64,000 nt of DNA from Sorex araneus (lineage: Eukaryota > Chordata > Mammalia > Eulipotyphla > Soricidae), in assembly GCF_027595985.1 (NCBI RefSeq), contig NC_073305.1, positions 105,211,535 through 105,275,534 on the forward strand, in the 5' to 3' direction. Of the stretch, positions 34,425-44,648 are shown in pieces. Positions within the stretch are counted from its first letter, which is position 1; the number at the start of each line of letters is the position of its first letter. Position numbers and translations under genes: made by a program. Below the pieces are notes generated by a model. That model saw only the letters and a list, made by a program, of their open reading frames with translations, searched no databases and was not told the DNA's origin.

Positions 34425-34740
34425 AACTTAGGGGATTGTTGGGAAAATTGGGAAGGTGTGATGGTTGTGGGATTGGTGTTGGAATACTGGATGTGTAACA
34501 AATCATCCTGAACTACTTTGTAAACCACGGTGTTTATGCAAAGTGAAGGGGAGATTAAGATCAATGAAAATGATATTTATAAAGGAAAAGGTTTCTACCT
34601 GCTCCCTCGGGGATACTGGGGGGGATATTGATGTTGGACAATGTGCACCATGAAGAGGTGGGTGTTTGATCAATGTATGACCGAAACTCAAACATGAAAG
34701 ATTTGTTTGTAACTATCTCATGGTGAATTAATTAAAAAAC
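34425..34740 (+). mobile_element. L1 3'-end-like repeat, unit A
   Basis: Contains GGTGTGATGGTTGTGGGATTGG, AATGTGCACCATGAAGAGG, GTGTTTGATCAATGTATGA and an A-rich end. Unit B has about 0.9 kb more sequence between the two halves (48566-49450). Confidence 0.55.
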
Positions 34741-35324
34741 AAAAAAGACTTTGTAACTTTGTAACTTTTCACAATAAAAAATAAAAAAAAATAAAAAATA
34801 ATAAAAAACAAAAAAGAGCTGTACTAACAGGTATTGAGGTGAACCTGACTTTATGATAAAAACCATTTATCTCATGTTTCAAAACCTTTGTGCTAGGCAC
34901 TACCCACAGGCCTGAGAATCCACCATGGCCATCACAGGGGCTCCTGCCAGCGGACAGAAAAGGCAATTGAGAAAATTCAAAATGAGGGAAGTCTGAAGGA
35001 GAATCCTCAATACTGCATTTCCAGTCTCTCAACATTCCACTGACTGATGCTCGTGTCTGAGACCCTTAGAAGTGTGTGCCCAAATAGATTCCACAGGTTA
35101 GAAGATGATTACAGCGTTTCCTAGGCTCTTTTGTCAACAGGTGTCTTGAAAAGTATGTGTTGTCTCCCAATGTAGGTAGTACCTTCAAATGCCTTACATG
35201 CATGCCACCTGGGTTCAACAGTGGCACCAAAAAACGAATTGATGGGGATATGAGGAACAAAAAGGAATTGAGAATTTTAGGTTTGCTGGCTAGAGGTGGT
35301 TTCTTTTGATCGAGAAGAATATTC

Positions 35325-35330
<6 letters not shown>

Positions 35331-35370
<40 letters not shown>
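35331..35370 (+). repeat. (GT)n microsatellite, unit A only
   Basis: About 19 GT repeats inside a segment (about 34985-35465) that unit B lacks. Confidence 0.95.
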
Positions 35371-35394
35371 CTTTAAAAAGCTAAACTTGAAGTG

Positions 35395-35560
35395 CCTGGT
35401 TCATTTGAGTGCTGTGGGCTAGACGTGATCCTTGGGTGCCTCTCCAAACTTGCTGCTGAGGTTGGTTCCTGGATCCTGGTGATGCTTGGTGGACCATGTG
35501 GTGATGGACTAGAACCTGGCACCTGTCAGAGCACATGCTCAGCCCACTGTGCTCTCTTCC
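35395..35560 (-). mobile_element. Old shrew SINE, unit A
   Basis: Diverged minus-strand short SINE (GATGCTTGGTGGACCATGTGG; GAACCTGGCACCTGTCAGAGC). Only its right half survives in unit B, at about 49768-49860. Confidence 0.5.
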
Positions 35561-35909
35561 TGTTCATCTTCAGATTTGGATATAAGTTTTCTTGGAATAA
35601 CACAGATTTTCTTGTATTATTCTGAAGCTTCCGGAAATACAGCCAAAGCCACAGCCTGGGTCTTCTGTCTACTTCCGGAGGCTCAGTCACCAAGGACACC
35701 CCAAATGGAGCCACCAGCACCAGGGAATGCACATTGCCCCTGGCACTGCCCCCCCCACAGTGGGGCTCCAACTCGGAAAGGCTTTGGGGGCCATTCCCGC
35801 TGGTCAGGAGGGGCGATGGGGCCCTAAGCCAAGCTGAAGGGGCTGAGCCACGACAAAAACACAAACACACACATATTTGCACAGCAGGGTGGAAAACACC
35901 ATTGGAATC

Positions 35910-35915
35910 TTTATT
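35910..35915 (-). terminator. Poly-A signal of middle ALDH3A1 copy
   Basis: AATAAA on the minus strand, 112 bases after the TGA at 36027-36029. The equivalent in the right copy is at 50215-50220. Confidence 0.7.
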
Positions 35916-37221
35916 GGTTCTAGGTGGGGCGGGCGGCTGGTGTGGGATGGGGCGCCTGCGGGGTGGACCAGGAGAAGGAGGCACAGCTCTTGGGGAGACC
36001 TTGCCAGCTGAGGTGGCCAGAACATTTCAGTGGTGACTCTTGTGCAGGGAGGTCACAGATAGTGAAGCAACGGGTGCCCCCGAGCCTAGCCCCCACAGCC
36101 CTGCTCCCCCTTCTCACCTTGGCGGTGCTGGGTGGGTATCTGGCCCTAATGGCCTCGTCGTCCTTCAGGGGCCTCACCAGGCAGGAGCAGCGGTGGGAGA
36201 AGGTCTCGAAGCTCTTCTTGCCGTGGTAGGAGCCCACGCCACTGTTCCCTGGGGGGAGGAGCCCTCTCAGGCCCGTCCCCAGGCTCCAGGACTGGGGTTC
36301 AGCCCTGCCAACACCACTGGGCCTCTCCAAGCAGGCCTGGTGCCCCGGGGACCCTGTGCATTCCAGCACTCAAGGGACTTGTGTCTGGTGGGTGCGCCCA
36401 CAGTGAGCGGGAACCCATGACCCCTGCTGAATTCACTGGGTGGGTGTGCCCTGACCTCGGTAGGGGGCTGTTGGGCGCTAGGTCCTGCCCCAAACTCACC
36501 CACACCCCCAAAGGGCAGAGAGTGCACAGCCATGTGGACGATGACTCATTGGCTGTCACCCCACCACTTGAAGTTTCTGCAGTCATCTTCTTAATCACCT
36601 GCAACAGCAAACCAGCCCCAGCCTCAGCCCAGCTCAGGGATCCTCCAGCCTCCCCCCTCCCCTGGCGCCTCCTTCAGCCGCCAGGACCCCCACTCTCCAC
36701 ACAGGGCACATCTTGGCAGGAACCCATAAGAGCAAAGCTGTCTCGGCTGACCCTGATCCCAGTATCACCGGTCCCCTGCTCAGGCAGGTGCCTGCAGAGA
36801 CACAGAGAAAGGGGCTCAGGAAAATGAAGTGGCCTGGCCAGGTCGCCTGGCCTGCAGGAATCCCTGCATGCAGCCCCGGGCTCAGCTCTCCGTGTGCGCT
36901 GCGCTACCTGGTCCTTGTTGGAGAATATGTGAAGTGCCAGAGGCTTCTCACACTGCTTGATGAACTGGATGGCCTCCTCCAGGCTGCGCATGTGCACGAT
37001 GGGCAGCAGGGGCCCGAAGATTTCCTCCTGCATCACTGGGGACTGCGGGTCCACGTTGGAGAGGATGGTGGGCACCAAGGCAGGAAACAGTCAGAGCCCA
37101 TGGGCACGGGAGCCCTGCCCGCCAGGCCCCTCCAGCTCCTTCACAGGTGGTTTGGGGACCATCAGCCTACTGGGGGCTGCGGGGAGCCCAGGAGCCTTAT
37201 CCATTTTTTATTTCACTTTTT

Positions 37222-37345
37222 TGTTTTGATTTGGGGTCACTCCAGGCGGTGCTCTGGGGACCACATGGGATGCCTGGGATGGAACCCCATTCGGTCGTGT
37301 GCAAGGCCAGCATCCTACTTGATGTGCTATGGCTTCAGCCCGGGA
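37222..37345 (-). mobile_element. Shrew SINE in ALDH3A1 intron, unit A
   Basis: Minus-strand short SINE between exons 6 and 7 (GGTGCTCTGGGGACCACATGGG; GCTATGGCTTCAGCCC). The same insertion is at 51526-51646, so it is older than the duplication. Confidence 0.8.
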
Positions 37346-38785
37346 TCCTTATCTTGGGGATAGACACTCCCCTGAGGGCCACCTGAGCCCCTGCCAGCGT
37401 GCCTCATTCACGTCAGTACTTCGAGGCCCCGTGGGGTGCGGGGAGTGATCCTCAGGCCTGACACTGACCCACACTTTCTGCCCTCTCAGCTGGACTATGC
37501 CACTGTGCAGAGGAGGTGGGTTTGATTTGGCTTGTGTTTGGGGAGACTGTGGAGGTCGGGGGTCCTTCCTTGGTAGCACTGAGGGGGTGGGGAGATGCTG
37601 CCAATCTCTCTGCTTTGAGGAGGGGTCTGCTTAGGGGTTGGCAGGGCACTTAGCTGAGTTCAGCCCCGCCCACAGGTAGCCCCAGAAGAAGATTTCTCCC
37701 TGTCACCATGCCCGCTGGCCACCACTCTGGGAGTGGGCGAGACCTGCTGAAGGGCGTGGCACGTACCTATGTACCGGGTGGCCACGTCGCCAGTGCTCCC
37801 GTGGACGACCTTCTGGCCCTGCAGCAACCCCATCACCCTCTGGAAGTGCCGGGAACTGACGATTCGCCCGAAGTCACGGGACTTCTGGGGGTCTTCCCCG
37901 TAGAACTCCTGTGGGAGAGGAGTGGCCTCAGGAGCTCTCTGGGGTCCGTGGGGTGGCCCCAGCGTAGGGTCCAGTGCAGGACGATTGGCACCATGGGGCC
38001 CTGACGACTGGGCCTGTGGGCTGTGGTGTGAGGGGGCACTTTTGTGTGGCCGAAACATCAGGTTCAAAAGTCCGGTTCACAATGGACTCAGTTTTGCAGA
38101 AATTGGAAGGAGATGGCGGTGTGTTAGCTGAGCCTTTCTTGGGGGTGGGAGTCCCCAGGTCTCTGCTTTTTGTTTTTGAATCCTTCTGCAGAGCCCTCCA
38201 ACGGACTTGCATTCCTTCTCTGATCAGAAACATGAGCCAACGTTTGCTGAAGTTCGGAGCTCTGCATAAAGCCACCCTGCTTCCTATGTGCAGCCCCTCT
38301 CTTCCCACCGGGGACCCACGTGCACCTTCAGGGACTTTTTGATCTCCACAATCTGGCTCTCGATGGAAGGGTCACAGAGGATGTAGTCAGGGGCCACGCA
38401 GGTCTGGCCGCTGTTCATGTACTTCCCCCAGTCAATGCGTCTGAGAATAGCCCATGGTGGATTTTTACCTGGCGGACCCCCAGGGCCAAGTGTTGCAGGG
38501 GGCACCAGGGAAGTAGAAGACAGCAGATGGGCACTCTCTGACAACACCAGATCTATGCCCCCAACGTGTGATCGGGGGAGGGGCCGGCGGGCCCAGTACC
38601 CCAACTTCATCCATGACTGGGGGGATTTGGGGAGACTGAAGGGGTTGCCTGGCGTGAGTAGTCTCTGGCCTCTCTGTTCAAGCCCTTGACTCTGCAGGCC
38701 CAGCACCGCCTCGGTGGGGAAGGCGGCCCTGCCCCTCAGGCATGTACTTGGTAGGGGGGACGCAGGGGGGGAGATCTATGAGATG

Positions 38786-38962
38786 CTGCTCTGGGGGCAG
38801 AGAGGTGATAGTGGGTAGGGCACTTGGCTTGCAAGGGGCTCACCCAGATTTGAGCCCCAGCACCCCGTATGGCCCCCTGAGCACTCCAGCCGTGATCCCT
38901 GAGTGCAGAACCAGGAGTACGCCCTGAGCACAGCCGGGCGTGGCCCCAAAATAAAACCAAGA
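38786..38962 (+). mobile_element. Shrew SINE in ALDH3A1 intron, unit A
   Basis: Plus-strand short SINE between exons 4 and 5 (GGGCAGAGAGGTGATAGTGG head; GAGCACAGCCGGGCGTGGCCCC end). Shared with 53105-53284. Confidence 0.8.
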
Positions 38963-40524
38963 AGAAATGCTCTGAGCTGCCTGGACCTCGACTATGAACA
39001 CGGCCGCACTCTCCGTGCACAGCCGCCGCCCGCTCACCTGCAGGCCACGTCCAGGTCACAGTCCTTGTCCTCGTAGCAGGGACTCTTGCCCCCCAGCTCC
39101 AGCGTGACGAGGGTCAGGTGCTTAGCCGCAGCGGTCATGACGATCTTCCCCACACCCGTGCTCCCCATGTAGAAAATGTGGTCGAATCTCTCCTTGAGAA
39201 CCTCCGTGGTCTCGGGGACGCCGCCGTTGAGCACTGGATACAGATCCTTCCCAACCAAGGAGGAAGTGGGACTCAGAGAAGTGTGCAGCCCCCTGAGACC
39301 CCTGTCTGGGCAGCCCAGCTCAAGTCTAAGCCTGGGCTCTCTGGCAGGACAGAGCCTCTGTCCCCATCACAGCGCTGCTGGCCCTGGCTGGAAGAATCCC
39401 TGTTGTGCAGCCCTCCCCTCCCGGGGCTCAGAGACTCACCTTGTCCAGGTACTGAGGGATGATAGTGGCTATCAACTGTGCCATGTTCCCACTCAGCTCT
39501 GAGGGCTTGAGGACCACCGCATTCCCTGCAGAGCACACAGACTCGGGTGACACCAGGGCAGTGGACACAGAAGGCATAACCAGCCGTGTGCACACTAGCC
39601 CAGAGGTTGGGGAAGCGGGGAGGAAATATAGGGAAGACCGCGGGCCTGGCTGGGGGCGGAATGTGGCCCAGCTGCTAAGGAAGCAGCATCCCTCTTAGCC
39701 CAACGCAGCCCAGCCCCAAGGGCAGAGGACGCAGGGGCCTCAGTCACGGCTCTGACGCACAAGCTCCCTGCGCCTCCTGCACCAGGAGACCTGGCTGTGC
39801 AGATTAGATATGAGGCTGCTGCAGAGATGGGCTCCGTGCCCCTTTCCTCGCAGGCCGGGCCCCACGGCTCTCCTCCACCGAGGGCCACAGAGACTGTTAC
39901 CTGCAGCAAGGGCGCCCACCATGGGCTGGAGGGCGAGGTTGAAGGGGTAGTTCCAGGTGCCAATGATGAGAGCCACGCCCAGGGGCTCTGAGTGGATGTA
40001 GGATTCATCCCTCTGAGTCTGGGGGGTCTTCTCCACAGGCTCCTCAGCCGCCCACTCAGGGAGCTTCTTGATCATGTACTCGGTCTCCTCCAGCACGTAC
40101 AGCACCTCCTCATGGTAGGCCGGCCACTCATTCTGGGCGGGAGAGCAGGTGAGGGCGTCCCTTCTCCAGCCCTGACCCCTACTGGGCTGCTCGCCTCTCC
40201 TAGCCTCGCCCTCCCATCTACAAAATGAGAGCCTGGCCCTTGGCTCACAGGGCTGCTCTGTGGTTGAGAGGGACAAAACCCAACATGCTCGCCAAGGGGG
40301 TGGAGGCCATTCTTCATGGGACCTCCAGGTCAGAGGATGCAGGGGAGGCGGTGGTAGGACTGACAAATACACAGTTTGTTGTCTGGGGGGGACGTGGGGG
40401 GAGAAGCCTCTGAGAGCGCCTTTGTGTGCTGGGGGCCCAGGTGGGACATGCCAAGTTTGAGTTACCAGAGAGTATCTGGAATTTGAGGGTCTGTGAATAA
40501 TTTGAAGGTCTGTAGTGTTTGAGG

Positions 40525-40720
40525 CCTGTGTGAGTGTGTGTGTGTGGGGGGGTGTCTGCACATGTGAGCATGTATGTTGTACACATGTGGATGACTGAGA
40601 GTGTGTGTGAGCATATATGTGTCTACATGTGTGTGCGCATGCGTGTGGGTGAGTGTGCACATGTGTGTAATAGAAGGTTGTGTGCGTGTGTGTGCATGTG
40701 TGTGCATGCGTGTGGCCTGG
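40525..40720 (+). repeat. Imperfect (TG)n-rich tract in ALDH3A1 intron 1, unit A
   Basis: TG/CATG-rich low-complexity stretch that gives artefactual His/Thr-rich frames on the complement. Counterpart at 54843-55035. Confidence 0.9.
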
Positions 40721-41004
40721 TTGGGGGTACTGTCGGGAACACCAATTATAGACTAAAATGAGACTGAGCCCATGATGGACCCCTAAGTCCGCCTGAAGAA
40801 GTGGGTAGAGAGGAGAAGAGGAGCGAATGCAGACCCTCAGCCCAGGGGGAACAGCGGGGGGGGGGGGGGGGCTGGGGAGGGGGGAGTGCAAAGCGCAGGC
40901 ACTACAGAGATGCTGGTGGGCTCAGAGAAGCCAGCTGGAAGCCGTGAGACAACAGAGAGGGCTTTTTCCTGGTCTGTGTTTTGATTGAAGGTGAGCAAAC
41001 ACAA

Positions 41005-41135
41005 GGGGAGATGGCTCAAAGCGCTGGAGTGCGTGATTTGCACCTGGAGCCCCGGGTTTATCTCTGGCATCACAGCCTCACATGGTCCCCTGAGCACTGG
41101 CACATGAGATCCCCCCCAAACTAAAAAGAAAAATT
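41005..41135 (+). mobile_element. Old shrew SINE at the array border point, unit A
   Basis: Diverged plus-strand SINE (GGGAGATGGCTCAAAGCGCTGG; CATGGTCCCCTGAGCACTGG; CCCCCCCAAACTAAAAAG tail). It lies just before the point (41190) where the outer ends of the array join L1. Counterpart at 55318-55446. Confidence 0.65.
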
Positions 41136-42085
41136 TAAACAGCAGTCCCAAGAGACATAAAAAAAAAAAAAACAGCAAAGGATGGCAGAGGATGGTTTCC
41201 ACTGCTGCTCTGCTCACCCCCAGGGCAGCAAGGGTCAGGGACAGGGCCAGAGGACTTGGGGAGGTAAGAAGGGAGGGAGAAGCTGGTTGTGCTTAGGGCC
41301 AGGGACAGACAGTGGGGGATAGGAAACCAGCAGAGTCCCAACCGGGCTCACTGTGCCCCACCCACAGGGGAGAAACAAGGACCCCTGGCATTTGGGGTGT
41401 CGGGGGCACGGATAGTTGAGCAGTGCGGAGAGAGCGGGGAAGAAAGGCAGACTGGAGAAGGGGGCTCAGCCTTGCTGCTCACGGTTCCCCACGCTGGCGG
41501 CCCGGCGGGGCTTCCCGCTCTGTGCCATGGGGAAGGGGAACGGGCGCCGCAGACGGGAGGCGAGCACACAGCCCCTGCTCTGTCCCCTCGCGTCCTCGCA
41601 CGGGCACGAACCCGCGGGGCACCTTGTTGAGGTCCACGTGCAGCAAGTCCGCCATGTCCTTCTCCTGCTCCCTGATCATGCGGGACAGCGCCTCCAGCGG
41701 CAGGGTGCGGAACTGCAGGGGGCGTGTGTTACCGGAGTTGAAGGTGACCTGGGTCCCCTGCACCACATCGCTGATGCTGGTCATGGTGCCTGGGGAGAGA
41801 GGGGGGCACCTGGGAGCCAGGGGCGCGGGCACGGGGACACATCCTCAGTGCTCTGGGCCACTCATCGCATCGAGAGAGGAAGGTCTGGGAGCTGTAGGAG
41901 CTCTAGGAAATGCGACTTTGTTTTGTTTCTCAGGTCTTGAACCGAGGCGTCCTTACTCCTCTGGCAGTCTCCATGCCCAAGGAGCAGATGACGATCAGGT
42001 TTGCAGAGAGGACCAGGAAGTGGCCCTGTCTGTCATCTGAAGAGGAATCACTGCGGTGTGTTTAAGCAAAGCCAGAAAGAGCCCC

Positions 42086-42176
42086 TCAGGGCCCACTCCT
42101 GGCTGTGCTCAGGGACCATGTGGGATGCCGAGTGCAAGGCAAACGCCCTACCCGCTATACTATGGCTCCGTAGCCA
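42086..42176 (-). mobile_element. Shrew SINE fragment in unit B
   Basis: Counterpart of 28132-28222 with a few substitutions. Confidence 0.75.
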
Positions 42177-43157
42177 GCCTTTCCTTCTATCTCCTGAGTC
42201 CTAATAATGGATCCTCTTCCAAACAATTCCAGTCTGCTCATTCAAACTCAGAGAAAATACTAACCACTGAAAGTTTTCTGCAAGTACTAACTGGAACATG
42301 AAATTATTGTAGTGGGTATATGTGTATGTCTTTACATTCTTTGCACCAAGCTGTGCTACCAGGCAACTCCTGAATGTCAATTTTAGTTCAGGGCCTCATG
42401 TAGATGTGTGTGACATAAATGTTTGCTTTATATCCAATGAGTTAGGACAGAAGCAGGCATAAGAATCTAGTCATCTTTATCAAAGTATTCTCTTACCAAA
42501 TAAATGATTTAGACTCCAGTATGCTCAATCACAAGACTCTGATAAGTGCTCCTACTGAAATAAATTCAGTCTAGCGTAATATTTCGTTCTTCTACCATCA
42601 AATTCCACAAGTCTGTTCCTCAGGATATTCTTTGGGTCTAGCTTACGGGATTGTCAAGGAAAGGTGGAAGTGGCTCAGGGCACAGCAGGACCCCTGCTGC
42701 CCCACACTTCCCATTGTTGGGGTGTGGGGTTTGATGGGCATGGTATTGTGGTGTTGTGTGCATGGAAAGGATGATCTGCTGCATTGTACCTCTGGTAACT
42801 GAATACACATGGTGACAATAAAGAGAGAATGAAGAGGGATATTTTGGTCAAGATGATCTTTGTTGGGCTACAAAGAAACTCAAGTGGCAGAAAACACAGT
42901 GAGCGCATGCAGGCCTGAGTGTGATCCCAGGAATGGCTGACCGTCAGACACCCTGTGTGTGGCCTCCAAGCCCTCACACCCAAGCACCTCTGGATATGAA
43001 GAGGACTTGGGTCCTGGTTTAGGGAGCAGCCATCCCTAGTCATCAAAATTCGAAAGCAAACTTTGGAAAAATGGGAGGAAGTCTTTTGTTTTGCAACTGG
43101 AGCTGATGTATTTGCTAAAGAAACTCACTCTCTCACTCATTCTCTCCTTCCGTGTGT

Positions 43158-43199
<42 letters not shown>

Positions 43200-43870
43200 C
43201 TGGGTAGAGAGTGACCTGAAAGTTTGAGTTTTAAGCATCAGTCAATTTGAGAAAAGAGAGCAACTGATATCCTCCAAGGCAAGGAGAAGCTTACTTACAT
43301 TTATTTTCCATGTTAAATTTGAAAATACTAAGTAATGCTTTGGCCATTCAATTGACAGCACTAGTGCTTGAAGGTGGACTGAAACCAAAATCTAAAATGG
43401 TCTTTGCCATTCACACACCTAAGTGTAGAACACCAAGTGAGACTTGGCTTTGTGTCAGCCAAAAAGCATTCCGGAGGAAACAAGAATGTGAAGTAACATA
43501 CAGTTGGAGTGTCAAATCCAACATTTCTGGTGGAGAGAATCTCAACAGCCACGATCCAGAGACTCACTGTCCTTCTCTCTCCAAAGAGAGAATAAAACAG
43601 CTCGCCATAGCCGTGCTGCTGGAACCCCGTGCCAGGCTGTTTCATTCGCAGCACCTGGAGGGGGCAGGGGAGGCCCCTCCCTGCCCCAAGGGACCCAGCC
43701 CCAGCAGCCAAAAACCTCCAGAACTCAAACACCACCATGCTCATGGCTGCTCTCCCCACACTCGGGCCAAACCCCACCCACGAGTGAGCCTATCCCTGGA
43801 CCTCACCATACCCCACACCACTCGTACTCAAGAGTCGCGCACCAGGGGGCTTAATGAAGAAGGCAAGCCA
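42177..43870. other. Intergenic part of unit B
   Basis: Counterpart of 28223-29910. Scattered substitutions and small indels, roughly one per hundred bases by eye, in contrast to the block that follows. Confidence 0.4.
43155..43198 (+). repeat. (TG)n microsatellite, unit B
   Basis: Interrupted TG array, counterpart of 29197-29243. Confidence 0.95.
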
Positions 43871-44591
43871 TCTTAGAGGGAAATATATTTTTATGGATAT
43901 CTAGAAAAGCACACAAGTCTCAACCCTTAACAACATAATTGTAATCTCTTTGAGAAGGGCTTAATGGCAGGCTCCTGGATGAACTACAACAATCTTCAAC
44001 ACTCTCCTCTAGGAAAGGTTTTTGGAGCATTTTCAGCGGTTTATTCATAACAAATAATACCAAATAAGTTATTCTGGTTCTGCTTTGGGGAGGGGTTGGG
44101 GTTAAGGATGGAAACATCCAAAATAAGGTGGTGCGGAGGTGTAATGGTGGTGGGATTGGTGTCCGAATATTCTATGTGATCAAGTATTGTGAAGTACTTC
44201 GAAAAAACTTAAAAAATATTTTGATATTGTTAAAACAAAATAAATTAGCTAGATTTGAAAAAAGAAATCTATGGTAGGATTTCAGATGAGAAATGAGTTG
44301 TCAAGAGCAAAGTCAAGGTTATTCCCAGAGAGTCAAGAGGACCCAGGGATGAGCAGGGTTCCAGGCAGAAAAAGCAGGACACTTCCTGGGGATAAAGCAC
44401 ATGGTGGGATGAAGGCGGGGGTGGGGGTTGGAAAATAGGAAGGCTTTCAGAGCAGAGGGACCCAGAGAAAGGGTCCAGGAAGGGTAGGCCAAGTGGGTAG
44501 GAAGGGCGGGGGAGGGTAAGGTGGACACACACGGCTTCGCACCCCTCTGGAACCCTATTGGACTCTTCCCCCTTTGTGATGCAGGCGGCCC

Positions 44592-44599
44592 TATATAAG
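44592..44599 (+). promoter_or_regulatory. TATA box of SPATA31-like gene, copy 2
   Basis: TATATAAG, 50 bases before the ATG at 44649; same upstream elements as copy 1. Confidence 0.7.
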
Positions 44600-44648
44600 G
44601 CAGAGCCGTGCGCTCACGCTCAGTTGCCATAGGCAGCTTGTGGTCAGG

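Larger units (their letters stand above)
27238..41189. repeat. Tandem segmental duplication, unit A (about 13.95 kb)
   Basis: Aligns end to end with unit B at offsets of 13952-13955 in its first half, with the same order of features: ALDH3A1 first coding exon, SPATA31-like gene, minisatellite, then ALDH3A1 exons 10 to 2. Starting at GGATGGCTTCCAC, it runs to the same sequence at 41190. GC content is much higher than in the flanks. Confidence 0.95.
36027..41784 (-). pseudogene. ALDH3A1: ALDH3A1, middle copy: all ten coding exons, frameshifted
   Basis: Cytosolic dimeric NAD(P)-dependent aldehyde dehydrogenase, known for oxidising aromatic and lipid-derived aldehydes (cornea, stomach). Coding exons in order: 41623-41784, 39901-40132, 39440-39525, 39038-39246, 38326-38440, 37767-37908, 36908-37074, 36500-36598, 36118-36248, 36027-36041. 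Lengths and phases match the family. Visible motifs are WNYPFNL, the GSTGVGK cofactor turn, LELGGKSP (general base Glu), GQTCVAPDY (catalytic Cys), QEEIFGP and [14 protein letters not shown]. Lesions: one base is missing in exon 8 at about 36545 (GAGTC against GACGTC in the right copy), which shifts the frame before LPFGGV. The exon 7 acceptor ends GG, not AG. The last exon has CAC where the right copy has CAG, although an AAG three bases on could serve in phase. One residue is missing in exon 5 relative to the usual ...VEKLKKSL pattern. Probably non-functional, unless the base deletion is an assembly error. Confidence 0.92.

Noticed and set aside
35549-36420. Plus-strand open frames over the ALDH3A1 last exons
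   Set aside because: Antisense of exons 9 and 10; composition follows the exon on the other strand.
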